Positions 9,137 to 19,415 of a stretch of 59,062 bases of DNA are shown here, one piece after another. The translations under genes and the position numbers were made by a program. Under the pieces are notes generated by a model that was not told where the DNA came from, made no database searches, and saw nothing but the letters and a program-made list of their open reading frames with translations. This DNA is from Heyndrickxia acidiproducens DSM 23148. Its GTDB lineage: Bacteria > Bacillota > Bacilli > Bacillales > Bacillaceae_C. Numbering within the stretch: the stretch's first letter is position 1; each line of letters starts with the position of its first letter. Location: assembly GCF_000374345.1 (NCBI RefSeq), contig NZ_KB893980.1, positions 38,535 to 97,596 on the forward strand. The letters are read 5' to 3'.

Positions 9137-10288
9137 TCAATTGATTGTAAAATTAACAGCTTGGATAAATTTCCACTGATCGCCACCGCCATCCTGGATA
9201 ATTTTCCCGCTATATAATTTGTTTCCATTCGACATGTCAAAGATATAGAAAAGATTCGTTTTTTCTTCAAAGTTATTCGGAATCAGCACAAATGCCTTGC
9301 CATTTTTTATTTTTACCATCATGCCGGAACCCTTATCCGGATGTTGAAAATGGAGGGTGCTGTCATGCTTTAACAGTCCGTTCTCCGCGTCATATTCGGT
9401 AACCCGTAAGCCGTTTTTCACCGAAGCCGAAATATAGACGCTCTTATTATTGTAATAATAAAACAACTCATCCACTTGGTTTACCGGAAAGTCCTTTGGC
9501 AGTTGCAGCTTCTGCCGCTTTCTTGTATTCAGTTGATAAACATATGCATCTCCGGTCTTTGCTATCCCTTCATTGTCAACTTTCTCCTCATGGAAAGCCA
9601 CAATCCCGGACGGTACATTTTCCGTGGTTTCTGACATTGGAATAGGATCAACTTTGTATTTTCCGGTGTCCGATCTGCTTGCAATAAGATCGTCTCCGGA
9701 CAATTTCTTTTCTGGTAAAAGAATGCTGTAAACATGGATACCGGAATTGGCATCAGCTACAATTTTAAGCTGATTGCCAAACTTTTGCACGTCCCATACC
9801 GAAAGATAAGACCTCTCGGAAAGGTTTGGAATTTTGATACGAATGGTTTCAGACTTCCTGCTTTTTTTATGGAGGATGTCTATATCAAAACCCTTCAATC
9901 CTTTATATTGCGAGTGCACATAGGCAATGATCCGCTTATCTTCATAAAAGCCTAAAGTATCCGTTTTACCTCTCATAAAGCGCGGATACTGTGTTTCATT
10001 ATGCCGGTACCAGGATGGATGCTCATCTTCTCCAGGCCGGGGAGTGGTGAATAACGATCCTTCACCCATATACTTGCTGCCTGCAGAGGTGATGGATAAT
10101 GAATAATTGATTTGATTGTCCCGCTGATAATAAGCCGGGAATTTAATATCCTGAACTTCTTTTTCATTTCCGCTTATTTTCTTTAAAAGAAAATTGGGTT
10201 TGTTTGCATGGGCTGCTACGGTATAAAAAGTTGAAATGGACAAAATAATGAAGACTGTAAGCAGCAATAAAGTCTGGTAACGTTTCAT
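9137..10288 (-). CDS. Secreted protein of the GntR-ABC operon, unknown function
   Basis: This 383-aa protein starts with a classical signal peptide (MKRYQTLLLL, hydrophobic core, cleavage probably after AAHA), so it is exported. The rest is rich in short beta-strand-like segments with recurring YxYD/DxxN turns, which suggests a beta-propeller-like or all-beta fold, but I do not recognise a family. It is the last gene of a four-gene unit with a GntR regulator, an ABC ATPase and a permease. Thirteen bases separate it from the permease. It may be an extracellular partner or sensor of the transporter; that is inferred from position only. Confidence 0.7.
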   Translation of the reverse strand: MKRYQTLLLLTVFIILSISTFYTVAAHANKPNFLLKKISGNEKEVQDIKFPAYYQRDNQINYSLSITSAGSKYMGEGSLFTTPRPGEDEHPSWYRHNETQYPRFMRGKTDTLGFYEDKRIIAYVHSQYKGLKGFDIDILHKKSRKSETIRIKIPNLSERSYLSVWDVQKFGNQLKIVADANSGIHVYSILLPEKKLSGDDLIASRSDTGKYKVDPIPMSETTENVPSGIVAFHEEKVDNEGIAKTGDAYVYQLNTRKRQKLQLPKDFPVNQVDELFYYYNNKSVYISASVKNGLRVTEYDAENGLLKHDSTLHFQHPDKGSGMMVKIKNGKAFVLIPNNFEEKTNLFYIFDMSNGNKLYSGKIIQDGGGDQWKFIQAVNFTIN

Positions 10289-10300
10289 GGTATCCCCTCC

Positions 10301-11134
10301 TCACACCGTTATTTTATTTTTGATGAGATAACCGCCTAAAAGAATGGAACACGCCGCTATAACAATATCCACAATGATCTCTGCCCACAGGAGTTCGACC
10401 GGATACAAATAACCGGGGATGAGCCACTCGGAAATCAAAATCGGCGCAAGGAATACGGCCAAAGCAAGAATGCAGTACAGTACCCCGAGCACGATGCCTT
10501 TTATACGAAAGCTTCTCTCAAATAAAATCGCAGTAAAAACGACCAGCACGGCTGAGATCCCTAACCCGTAATACAAAAGAAAATCAATCGCTGAATTGGG
10601 AAGCAGCAGCTGCAGATAGTCAAAATTTTGCACAGCCTCGACGACCGTCATATCCAATCTGTAAACAGATGGGGTTATACTGTTAAAGAAAAGGCGTTCT
10701 ACTGGAAGTAAAATGACTTGAAGGGCAACGAACCCGAGCACCATGATCAATATACTCGCTGCTTTTGCCAAAAACACATTCAATCTTTCTGTCGGAAGCA
10801 TCAACAGGCGGTAAATAAAGGTATGTTTGCCAAACCAATCGCGGTACCAAATAAGAAAAATGTAAAACAGAATCGCAGCTGCGCAAAGGGCGATCGGTCC
10901 CATAAACCACATCGTTTGAAAACATTTCACTAAACTGATGGTTCCATACTCTTTTACGTATTCAAGCTTTGAAAGGGATTCATGAAACATTAGCTCATTT
11001 GCGCGTTTTACGTAACCATATACCTCCAGAAAAATTGCGGTAAATTGTAAGACTGCTGTCATCAGCATGAGCGTAAAATACACTTTCGCAAAACGGTTCA
11101 TTTCAAAGTTTACGAGTTTGACAAAGTTTTTCAT
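10301..11134 (-). CDS. ABC transporter permease (ABC-2 / YtrC-like)
   Basis: This 277-aa membrane protein has about six hydrophobic segments: one near residues 18-38, one at 75-95, and four more in the second half. Its ATG overlaps the stop of the ATPase gene by four bases (11131-11134), so the two are coupled. It would form the membrane part of the transporter with the upstream ATPase. The layout resembles the B. subtilis ytrABCD system, which responds to cell-envelope stress, but this protein is too diverged for me to assign a substrate. Confidence 0.8.
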   Translation of the reverse strand: MKNFVKLVNFEMNRFAKVYFTLMLMTAVLQFTAIFLEVYGYVKRANELMFHESLSKLEYVKEYGTISLVKCFQTMWFMGPIALCAAAILFYIFLIWYRDWFGKHTFIYRLLMLPTERLNVFLAKAASILIMVLGFVALQVILLPVERLFFNSITPSVYRLDMTVVEAVQNFDYLQLLLPNSAIDFLLYYGLGISAVLVVFTAILFERSFRIKGIVLGVLYCILALAVFLAPILISEWLIPGYLYPVELLWAEIIVDIVIAACSILLGGYLIKNKITV

Positions 11135-11820
11135 GGCCGGTATACCTCCCTCATCATATCGACAACTGACTTCCCTTCACTGATTCGGATATCTTCGGTG
11201 TAAAATTCCTTTAAAGCTTTTCCGTCCCCTAACAGGACCACCTTGTCGAGCAAATGCTCTATATCGTTAATTTCATGCGTGGTAATCAAAACGCCGCGAT
11301 CTTCGACAAGGTTGCTCGTAAACACCTCCGTAATTTGCTCACGGCTGAAAATATCAATGCCCGAGAACGGTTCATCCATTAATACATAGTCCACATCAAG
11401 GGCCAGGCCGAGCATTAAATTTGTTTTTGCCGTATTGCCTTTGGATAATTCTCCGATACGATCGTTTTCATTCAGCTTAAAAAAATGAAGCAGATCCGCC
11501 GCGCGCTGCCCATTCCAATTTTGATAAAAATCCTCCATAAATGACATAGCCTCTTTGATTCTCATGCGTGGCAGCATAATTGGCGCATCCGGGATAAAGG
11601 TGATTTTTTCGTAAATATGTTTGCCGTACGGCTGTCCGTCTATTAATATTTTTCCGCTATTCACCGGGGTGAGGCCTGAAATTGCTTTTAATGTTGTTGT
11701 TTTCCCGGTGCCATTGATCCCGATTAAGCAGGTGATTTCCCCTTTTTGGGCCGTAAAAGAAAGGCCGTCCAGTACTTTTTTCCGTCCGTATCTCTTTGTA
11801 ACGCTATTGACCTCGATCAT
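11131..11820 (-). CDS. ABC transporter ATP-binding protein (YtrB-like)
   Basis: This 229-aa ATPase has Walker A GINGTGKTT (about residues 34-42), a Q-loop region, the degenerate signature LSKGN instead of LSGGQ, Walker B YVLMDEPFSGID and the switch histidine in ITTHE. The LSKGN signature and length are typical of the YtrB/BcrA-like exporters controlled by YtrA-type GntR regulators. It is the second gene of the operon, 12 bases after the regulator. Confidence 0.9.
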   Translation of the reverse strand: MIEVNSVTKRYGRKKVLDGLSFTAQKGEITCLIGINGTGKTTTLKAISGLTPVNSGKILIDGQPYGKHIYEKITFIPDAPIMLPRMRIKEAMSFMEDFYQNWNGQRAADLLHFFKLNENDRIGELSKGNTAKTNLMLGLALDVDYVLMDEPFSGIDIFSREQITEVFTSNLVEDRGVLITTHEINDIEHLLDKVVLLGDGKALKEFYTEDIRISEGKSVVDMMREVYRP

Positions 11821-11832
11821 GTTTTTCCCCCC

Positions 11833-12204
11833 TTACACTCTCATGTATCGCGTTTTAACCATTTCAACTAACTCTTCCGCGGGAATTTCCATCGGGCGAA
11901 TGGCTTCAATAAAGGTTTCGAGCGCAGCCTCGATCAGTTCTTCCCGTACCGATCCCAGTACCGCCTTGTCCGTCGTAATCCGGCTTGGAAAATTGCGTTC
12001 TGTATGGATCAAACCCTGCTCCTCCATTTCTTTATAAGCTCTTTGAGCGGTATTTGGATTAATTTTCAGCATTGCCGCCAATTCCCGCCTTGACGGAATC
12101 TCCTGGCCCGCCTCAAGCCTCCCTGATGCAATCTGCTCTTTAAAATATTGGATCACTTGAATATAGACAGGATCGCGGTTGTTCCATTTTACATTCACAT
12201 TCAT
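11833..12204 (-). CDS. GntR-family regulator, YtrA subfamily
   Basis: This 123-aa protein consists of an N-terminal winged helix (about 1-75, with PSRRELAAMLKINPNTAQRAY as the recognition helix region) and a short C-terminal dimerisation tail. That small size is typical of the YtrA subgroup, which usually represses its own operon with an ABC transporter. The start at 12204 follows AGGGGGC; the open frame extends upstream to 12249 without a site. Two palindromes between its promoter and start codon are likely operators. Confidence 0.9.
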   Translation of the reverse strand: MNVNVKWNNRDPVYIQVIQYFKEQIASGRLEAGQEIPSRRELAAMLKINPNTAQRAYKEMEEQGLIHTERNFPSRITTDKAVLGSVREELIEAALETFIEAIRPMEIPAEELVEMVKTRYMRV

Positions 12205-12257
12205 TTTATCGCCCCCTATCTTTCTGCCATCCGCACCTTGAACCCGCATTTGGCCTT

Positions 12258-12303
12258 GTATTAAGCACTTAATACACCAAGAACAAGCTAATGTATTAAT
12301 ACA
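12258..12303 (-). promoter_or_regulatory. Paired palindromic operators of the GntR-ABC operon
   Basis: An 18-bp near-perfect palindrome with arms GTATTAAG and CTTAATAC lies at 12258-12275, and a perfect 12-bp palindrome TGTATTAATACA at 12292-12303. Both share GTATTAA and lie downstream of the promoter -10, where a bound repressor would block transcription. The regulator gene starts 54 bp beyond. Confidence 0.65.
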
Positions 12304-12323
12304 TCGATACGCCTGATAGCTGT

Positions 12324-12352
12324 ATTATATCGTTCATACACGAGAAGGTCAA
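12324..12352 (-). promoter_or_regulatory. Sigma-A promoter of the GntR-ABC operon
   Basis: On the minus strand TTGACC (12352-12347), a 17-bp spacer and a perfect TATAAT (12329-12324). It precedes the two palindromic operators. Confidence 0.8.
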
Positions 12353-12372
12353 TCCGTTTTTTGTCTTTTTTG

Positions 12373-12402
12373 TAAAAAAATAAGCCGCTATTAAGCGGCT
12401 TA
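12373..12402 (-). terminator. pyrG terminator
   Basis: Arms AAGCCGC and GCGGCTT with a six-base loop are followed on the minus strand by ATTTTTTT. It begins seven bases after the pyrG stop codon and insulates pyrG from the GntR operon. Confidence 0.9.
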
Positions 12403-12408
12403 CTCTGT

Positions 12409-14046
<1,638 letters not shown>

Positions 14047-14160
14047 TCACCATAAAATTGGGGTTCATCCGCTTTTTTAAAGGCTTGTCCGGGAAGCAGA
14101 GAACTTCACGGCTGCCGGCATGGAAAGATCCTCCGAAAGCCTGCCTCTTCAGGTGCCATA

Positions 14161-14207
14161 TAAAAACAAAAAGCCCCTCTTACAATGGCTATTGCAAGGG
14201 GGAGCTT
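14161..14207 (-). terminator. pyrG leader attenuator (CTP-sensing)
   Basis: On the minus strand an intrinsic terminator has a long stem: AGCTCCCCCTTGCAAT pairs with ATTGTAAGAGGGGCT through minor mismatches, followed by TTTTTGTTTTT. The 5' arm is C/U-rich (CUCCCCCUU), as in B. subtilis pyrG. There, low CTP causes extra G residues to be added at the transcript 5' end, which then pair with this arm and prevent termination. About 150 nt separate it from the pyrG start. Confidence 0.88.
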
Positions 14208-14244
14208 GTTTATTACGATCTATTTTGTCCTTTTCAAAGGAGCC

Positions 14245-14281
14245 CAAATAACATACTACCTGTGTCACGTTAAGAAGTCAA
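14245..14281 (-). promoter_or_regulatory. pyrG promoter with GGGC initiation site
   Basis: TTGACT (14281-14276), a 17-bp spacer and TAGTAT (14258-14253) are followed after seven bases by GGGCTCC, whose first G at 14245 is the expected start. A GGGC start is the hallmark of reiterative-transcription control of pyrG in Gram-positive bacteria. Confidence 0.85.
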
Positions 14282-14284
14282 GCC

Positions 14285-14890
14285 TTATTCTTTGTTTTTG
14301 CCGCTGTCGCCGTCTTCTTCATCTTCTTCATCATCATCATCGTCATCGTCAATATCATAGTCGTCCTCTGACAACAGTTCCTCATCTTCAACCGTTTCGT
14401 CGTCATCATCAGCATCATCGAAATCGTCGGAATCCGCCAGTTCGTCTTCATCGATCAAATCTTCATCGTCTTCATCTTCATCGATGAACTCGTCATCGTC
14501 CGTAAGTTCATCCACTTCATCAAAATCCAAATCTTCTTCAAGTGAATCATCGTCATCATCGTCTTTTTTCGTAACTTTTGCCTTTTTCTTCTTCTTCTTC
14601 GTTTTCACCGTATGGGTGACTTCTTCATCAATCTGGTCAACCGGATACCATGCCCGCAGCCCCCAATTGTTGTCTCCCAAGCTGATGAATCTCCCATCAA
14701 TATTCAGTTCTGTATAAAATTGGATCATCCTGCTGCGTAATTTATCCGGGGACAATTTTAATAAGCTGCCGATTTCTTTAACTAAATCCTGGAAAGGAAT
14801 CGTTTGTTTCTTTTCTTCTAATTTTTGTTCGGCTATTTCAATAAAAGACATTTCATCCAGTTCTTCTTTTGGCAATTGTCGCAAACTCAA
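14285..14890 (-). CDS. rpoE: RNA polymerase delta subunit
   Basis: Delta (about 201 aa) helps RNA polymerase recycle and raises promoter selectivity. The N-terminal globular HARE-HTH domain (about 1-85) contains MIQFYTELNIDGRF and NNWGLRAWYP. A lysine patch (KKKKKKAK) and a long, almost purely Asp/Glu tail follow, as in the family. The start is uncertain: AAAGGG lies ten bases before the TTG at 14890, but only one base before the GTG at 14899, so I prefer TTG. The pyrG promoter touches its 3' end. Confidence 0.94.
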   Translation of the reverse strand: MSLRQLPKEELDEMSFIEIAEQKLEEKKQTIPFQDLVKEIGSLLKLSPDKLRSRMIQFYTELNIDGRFISLGDNNWGLRAWYPVDQIDEEVTHTVKTKKKKKKAKVTKKDDDDDDSLEEDLDFDEVDELTDDDEFIDEDEDDEDLIDEDELADSDDFDDADDDDETVEDEELLSEDDYDIDDDDDDDEEDEEDGDSGKNKE

Positions 14891-15034
14891 CCGTTGCACA
14901 CCCTTTCTTAGTTAAACATATTTTATGCAGGTAAAATGGCAAGGTACTTAAACCGCCCTTATCGTCTGAAATTCGGGCCTGGCAATTTATAAAAAAACAT
15001 ATTTACCATTATAAACAAATTCAAAACATTTATG

Positions 15035-15247
15035 CTAGCCCCAAGGCCCCTTCCGGCGGTTTTTATTCCGCACTTTCGGGATTTGGGGAAAAATCATTTG
15101 ATACGCGATAAAAAATAATAGAAAAGAGAGAATAAGCAAAGGGATGGCACCGAGTTCTCTTTTATATAAAAAATACCCGATCATAAGAAATAATACAAGA
15201 CCGGTGCATTTCAGAATAATTTTTAGTAAAGAAGACAAAATTGCCAC
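15035..15247 (-). CDS. Small membrane protein, unknown function
   Basis: This 70-aa protein has two hydrophobic helices (about 5-28 and 33-55) and a basic C-terminal tail (KVRNKNRRKG), predicted to face the cytoplasm. The GTG start at 15247 has AAAGGGA almost adjacent, so a TTG four codons later is also possible. It lies alone between rpoE and the acyl-CoA dehydrogenase genes. I do not recognise a family. Confidence 0.6.
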   Translation of the reverse strand: MAILSSLLKIILKCTGLVLFLMIGYFLYKRELGAIPLLILSFLLFFIAYQMIFPQIPKVRNKNRRKGPWG

Positions 15248-15402
15248 ATCCCTTTAGAAAAAATAAGCGATGTGATTTTAGCTGATTCATCGCATCAGTC
15301 TTATAATGGCTATTTACCTTGTTCATTTTACCTCTATCCTGTTAAATTACACAATACAAAACCAAAATAATTTTTTTAAATGCTGAATATCACGGTATTA
15401 CA
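15248..15402. promoter_or_regulatory. Gap before the small membrane protein, weak promoter
   Basis: On the minus strand TTGTGT, 18 bp and TAAAAT (near 15325-15355) could drive the small membrane protein gene. Otherwise I see nothing in this A/T-rich stretch. Confidence 0.3.
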
Positions 15403-15429
15403 CATAAAAAAACCGGTATCAAACCGGTT
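15403..15429 (-). terminator. Terminator of the beta-oxidation operon
   Basis: Arms AACCGGT and ACCGGTT with a five-base loop are followed on the minus strand by TTTTTTT. It lies about 105 bases after the last acyl-CoA dehydrogenase gene. Confidence 0.8.
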
Positions 15430-15533
15430 GTTTCTCTGCCTTTTTTAATTTTCCAGCCGATGAGAGCCCCTCCGCTTTTCTTGATCCGGTTTTTTAACGG
15501 ATGGGAACCACATGGGCCCAATCCGCATTCCGG

Positions 15534-16676
15534 TTAATCTCTTGTCAGCATTCTTGAAATGACAAGCCGTTGAATCTCCTGGGTTCCTTCATAAATTTGT
15601 GTGATCTTGGCATCCCTCATGAAGCGTTCGACCGGATAATCTTTTGTATAACCATAGCCGCCAAAAACTTGTACCGCTTCCGTTGTCACTTTCATCGCTG
15701 TATCGCCAGCAAATAATTTCGACATTGCCGATTCTTTGCCATACGGAAGGCCGTTGGATTCAAGCCATGCCGCCTGATAGGTTAAAAGCCTTGCAGCTTC
15801 AACAGCCGTCGCCATATCGGCCAGTTTAAAAGAAATACCCTGATTGGCTGCAATCGGTTTGCCGAATTGCTTTCGTTCTTTTGCGTAGGCCACTGCTGCA
15901 TCGAGTGCGCCCTGGGCAATCCCGACTGCCTGTGCAGCAATCCCGTTGCGCCCGCCATCCAGCGTCATCATCGCGATTTTAAAGCCATCGCCTTCATTTC
16001 CCAATCGGTTTTCTGCCGGTACCTTGCAGTCTTCGAAAATAATTTCCGTTGTCGGGGATGAACGAATGCCCATTTTCTTTTCTTTCTTGCCGACGGAAAA
16101 CCCCGGAAATTCTTTTTCAATAATAAATGCACTTGTGCCGTGATGCCTGCTCCCTGGATCTGTTAACGCAAAGACAATATAAATATCCGCCACGCCGCCA
16201 TTTGTGATAAAAATTTTCGAACCGTTTAAAATATAAACATCCCCTTCCAGGCGCGCAGTCGTAGTCATTCCTCCTGCATCGGATCCCGATCCCGGTTCTG
16301 TCAGGCCGTAAGCACCGATTTTTTCCCCCCGGGCAAGCGGTACAAGGTATTTCTTTTTCTGTTCTTCGTTTCCAAATTTATAAAGCGGCCAGCCCGCAAG
16401 CGAAGTATGTGCTGATAACGTTACACCCGTTGACGCACAAACACGTGATAATTCCTCTACTGCAATGCAGTAGGCCAAAAAATCGCTGCCGATCCCGCCG
16501 TACTGCTCCGGCCACGGAATTCCGGCCAGCCCGAGGCCGGCCATTTTATCAAAAATGGTGCGGTCAAACCTTTCCGCTTCATCGCGTTCAGCCGCTGTCG
16601 GCGCCACCTCTTTTAAAGCAAAGCCGCGCACCATTTTCCGAATCATTTCATGTTCTTCACTAAGACGAAATTCCAT
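15534..16676 (-). CDS. Acyl-CoA dehydrogenase (AcdA-like)
   Basis: This 380-aa flavoenzyme oxidises acyl-CoA to trans-2-enoyl-CoA and passes electrons to ETF. The three domains (helical, beta, helical) are intact. [12 protein letters not shown] and [11 protein letters not shown] mark FAD binding, and the catalytic glutamate lies in [10 protein letters not shown]. The start at 16676 ([11 protein letters not shown]) follows GCAGGAG. It is the last gene of the fadF-thiolase-dehydrogenase operon and next to rpoE, matching B. subtilis fadF-acdA-rpoE. The exact chain length is not readable from the sequence. Confidence 0.93.
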   Translation of the reverse strand: MEFRLSEEHEMIRKMVRGFALKEVAPTAAERDEAERFDRTIFDKMAGLGLAGIPWPEQYGGIGSDFLAYCIAVEELSRVCASTGVTLSAHTSLAGWPLYKFGNEEQKKKYLVPLARGEKIGAYGLTEPGSGSDAGGMTTTARLEGDVYILNGSKIFITNGGVADIYIVFALTDPGSRHHGTSAFIIEKEFPGFSVGKKEKKMGIRSSPTTEIIFEDCKVPAENRLGNEGDGFKIAMMTLDGGRNGIAAQAVGIAQGALDAAVAYAKERKQFGKPIAANQGISFKLADMATAVEAARLLTYQAAWLESNGLPYGKESAMSKLFAGDTAMKVTTEAVQVFGGYGYTKDYPVERFMRDAKITQIYEGTQEIQRLVISRMLTRD

Positions 16677-16760
16677 TACTCCTGCCCCCAATTGTTATAA
16701 AGATTTCTAAATGAAAGCAGATACGGAATGAGGAATCCGGCCTGTTCCATATTGGCGCCG

Positions 16761-17885
16761 CTAGCGCAAAAGCTGGTTGCTGATGACAATTTTTTGCACT
16801 TCGCTGGTGCCTTCGTAAATTTGCGTAATTTTCGCATCACGAAAATACCGTTCAATCGGGTAGTCCTCCATATAACCGTATCCGCCAAATATCTGCAGCG
16901 CTTCAGCAGCTGTATCGACAGCCGTTTGCGAAGCCAAGAGCTTGGCCATCGCCGCTTCTTTCCTGCAGTCAAGCCCGCGGTTTTTCAAATCACAAGCCTG
17001 GTAGACAAGTAGTTTACTGGCTTCAATTTTTGCCGCCATATCGGCGAGCTTGAATCCTGTACCTTGAAACTCATGGATCGGGCAGCCGAACTGGCGCCGG
17101 GTTTTGGCGTATTTCAACGCCTTCTCATAAGCGCCTTCTGCAATACCCAAAGCCTGGGCCGCAATCCCAATCCGGCCTGCATCCAAATTGGACATCGCAA
17201 TCTTAAACCCCTGCCCTTCTGCGCCGATTCGGTTTTGTGCCGGCACCGGCATATTTTCAAAATGGAGTTGAACCGTTCTCGAGCCGTGGAGACCCATCTT
17301 TTTTTCATCTTTTCCAATTCGAAAGCCGGCGGCCCCTTTTTCGACAATAAAAGCAGTGATCTGCCCGCCTTCTGTTTTGGCGAAGACGATATAGGTATCC
17401 GCCTCGCCCCCGTTTGTAACGAACATCTTTGAACCGTTAAGAATATAAGCATCGCCCTGTTTTTCAGCCCTTGTACCAAGGCTTCCTGCGTCCGACCCGG
17501 CATTCGCCTCAGTCAGGCAGAAAGCGCCTAAATACTTTCCGCCCGCAAGCTTCGGCAAGTACCTGGCTTTCTGCTCTTCACTTCCAAAATAGAGAATCGG
17601 ATTGGTCCCCACGGAAGAATGGACAGATAAAATAACGCCGATTGCTGCACTCACTTTTGAAAGCTCATGGACGGCAAGGATGCAGGATGTAAAATCCAAT
17701 CCGGCGCCCCCGTATTTTTCAGGCACTGTGATCCCCATCAACCCGAGCGCCGCCATCTTTTTGAGAATCTCCCTCGGAAACCAGCCCGCCTCCATCTTGC
17801 CAATCAGTGGTGAAATTTCTTTCTCTGCAAAATCGTGCACCATTTTTTTCATAGACAGCTGTTCATCCGTAAACTTGAAGTTCAT
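16761..17885 (-). CDS. Acyl-CoA dehydrogenase (short-chain/MmgC-like)
   Basis: This 374-aa paralogue of the downstream gene shares the same architecture: FCLTEANAGSDAG and NGSKMFVTNGG for FAD, YGYMEDYPIER, and the catalytic glutamate in QIYEGTSEVQ. The start at 17885 follows AAGGGGGCC. Two dehydrogenases in one operon suggest different chain-length or branched-chain preferences, which cannot be decided here. An hbd/mmgB gene, which in other Bacillus often lies between thiolase and this gene, is missing; a 161-bp gap holds nothing else. Confidence 0.92.
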   Translation of the reverse strand: MNFKFTDEQLSMKKMVHDFAEKEISPLIGKMEAGWFPREILKKMAALGLMGITVPEKYGGAGLDFTSCILAVHELSKVSAAIGVILSVHSSVGTNPILYFGSEEQKARYLPKLAGGKYLGAFCLTEANAGSDAGSLGTRAEKQGDAYILNGSKMFVTNGGEADTYIVFAKTEGGQITAFIVEKGAAGFRIGKDEKKMGLHGSRTVQLHFENMPVPAQNRIGAEGQGFKIAMSNLDAGRIGIAAQALGIAEGAYEKALKYAKTRRQFGCPIHEFQGTGFKLADMAAKIEASKLLVYQACDLKNRGLDCRKEAAMAKLLASQTAVDTAAEALQIFGGYGYMEDYPIERYFRDAKITQIYEGTSEVQKIVISNQLLR

Positions 17886-18046
17886 GGTTTGGCCCCCTTT
17901 TACAGGTGGTTAATCATACGGATAAATATCAGTGGTTTTTTTCTCATTCCCCATTGATGAATATCTGAACAAAGGCTAAGATCGAAGACTTCCTGTTGCA
18001 CCGCCACCTGCGGCCTGCATCTTTTCAGGCCTATCCAATCGAACCC

Positions 18047-19231
18047 TTACTTCACTTCAATCATGACGGCATCGCCCTGTCCGCCCCCGGAGCAAATCGC
18101 TGCAATTCCGATTCCGCCGCCGCGCCGTTTTAATTCATAGGCAAGTGTTAAGATGATCCTTGTACCGCTTGCCCCAATCGGATGGCCCAATGCAACCGCG
18201 CCTCCGTTCACATTGACTTTTTCCAAATCAAGATTGGCAATTTTACTGCTGGCGAGCGCTACAGCAGCAAACGCCTCATTCACTTCAAACAAGTCGATGC
18301 CATCCAGCTTTTTGCCTGTCTTTTTCAGAATTTCACGGATGACCAAACCCGGCGTTTGCGGGAAGTTTCCGGCCTCAACAGCAACGGCGGCATGGGCGAG
18401 AATTGTTGCAAGCGGTTTTTTGCCTTCTTTTGCCGCACGTTCTTCGCTCATGAGCACAAGTGCAGCTGCCCCGTCATTTACACCCGGCGCATTGCCCGCG
18501 GTAATCGTTCCGGCGTGATCAAAAGCCGGCGGCAGCTGTGCCAGTTTTTCTATTGTTGTGTCAGGGCGCGGCGGTTCGTCCGTTTCAACGATTTGTGCAG
18601 CCCCTTTTCTTTGCGGCACTTCAACCGGTACAATCTCTTCAGCAAATTTGCCCGTGCGGATCGCTTCCAATGCCCTTTGATGGCTTCTAAATGCCCACTG
18701 GTCTTGAAACTCCCTTGAAAGTTCAAGTATCTCTGCCGTCCGGTTTCCATACGTCCCCATATGCACGCCGGAAAACGCACAGGTCAGGCCGTCATGCACC
18801 ATCATATCTTTCAATTTTACATCGCCCATTTTCAAGCCCCATCTTGCTTGCGGCAGAAAATAAGGCGCATTGGACATAGACTCCATGCCGCCGGCTACAA
18901 TCACTTCCCCGTCCCCGGAGCGGATGATTTGATCCCCCAGCGTTACGCTCCGCATTCCGGAGGCACATACTTTATTAACCATCTCCGTTTTTACTTCCCA
19001 TGGGAGGCCGGCGTGTCTGGCAGCCTGCCGCGATGGAAGCTGGCCCTGACCGCCTTGCAAAACATTTCCCATGATGACTTCATCAACATCCCCAGCCGCA
19101 GTATTTGCCCGTTTCAATGCCGCTTTAATGGCTATTCCGCCTAACTGGGATGCAGTCAGGCTGCTCAATTTTCCGCCAAATTTTCCAAAGGGCGTCCTTG
19201 CCCCTGCCACAATCACCGTCTTCAAATCCAT
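18047..19231 (-). CDS. Acetyl-CoA C-acyltransferase (thiolase)
   Basis: This 394-aa thiolase cleaves 3-ketoacyl-CoA with CoA, or condenses two acetyl-CoA in reverse. The nucleophilic cysteine is C89 in NKVCASGMRS; the histidine of NEAFAA/GGAVALGHPIGASG and the second cysteine in CSGGGQGDA complete the active site. The start at 19231 (MDLKTVIVAG) follows AAGGGGAG. It lies second in the operon after the fadF-like gene. A CRE-like site 23 bp upstream and a hairpin between the genes suggest it can be controlled apart from fadF. Confidence 0.94.
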   Translation of the reverse strand: MDLKTVIVAGARTPFGKFGGKLSSLTASQLGGIAIKAALKRANTAAGDVDEVIMGNVLQGGQGQLPSRQAARHAGLPWEVKTEMVNKVCASGMRSVTLGDQIIRSGDGEVIVAGGMESMSNAPYFLPQARWGLKMGDVKLKDMMVHDGLTCAFSGVHMGTYGNRTAEILELSREFQDQWAFRSHQRALEAIRTGKFAEEIVPVEVPQRKGAAQIVETDEPPRPDTTIEKLAQLPPAFDHAGTITAGNAPGVNDGAAALVLMSEERAAKEGKKPLATILAHAAVAVEAGNFPQTPGLVIREILKKTGKKLDGIDLFEVNEAFAAVALASSKIANLDLEKVNVNGGAVALGHPIGASGTRIILTLAYELKRRGGGIGIAAICSGGGQGDAVMIEVK

Positions 19232-19253
19232 TTCTCCCCTTTTTGCTATTTTT

Positions 19254-19267
19254 TGAAAGCGCAACCA
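19254..19267. promoter_or_regulatory. Candidate CcpA (CRE) site before thiolase
   Basis: TGAAAGCGCAACCA matches the CRE consensus TGWAARCGYTWNCW at 13 of 14 positions. It lies just upstream of the thiolase ribosome site, where CcpA could block elongation. Related mmg genes in B. subtilis are under glucose repression. Confidence 0.45.
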
Positions 19268-19322
19268 AAACCAGGTGCTCGTTTACTTGCTTAACTGGCA
19301 AATTCCCGCATGGTTTTAACAC

Positions 19323-19395
19323 GGAAAAAATGGCGGAGATCAGTTGCCAAACCCCAGCTTTCCTTGGCTTCCAAGTTTGCCGGTCTCCGCCATTT
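19323..19395 (-). terminator. Intercistronic hairpin between fadF-like gene and thiolase
   Basis: A perfect 12-bp stem AAATGGCGGAGA/TCTCCGCCATTT encloses about 44 bases and on the minus strand ends in TTTTTT. It lies directly after the fadF-like stop codon. It may be a partial terminator, or a processing site, that lowers downstream expression. Confidence 0.6.
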
Positions 19396-19415
19396 GTTCG
19401 TGTTGGTCTATGTGG

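Noticed and set aside
14285..14620. Tandem Asp-codon repeats as a DNA repeat element
   Set aside because: The GATGAC-type repetition is simply the acidic tail of the delta subunit, normal for rpoE.
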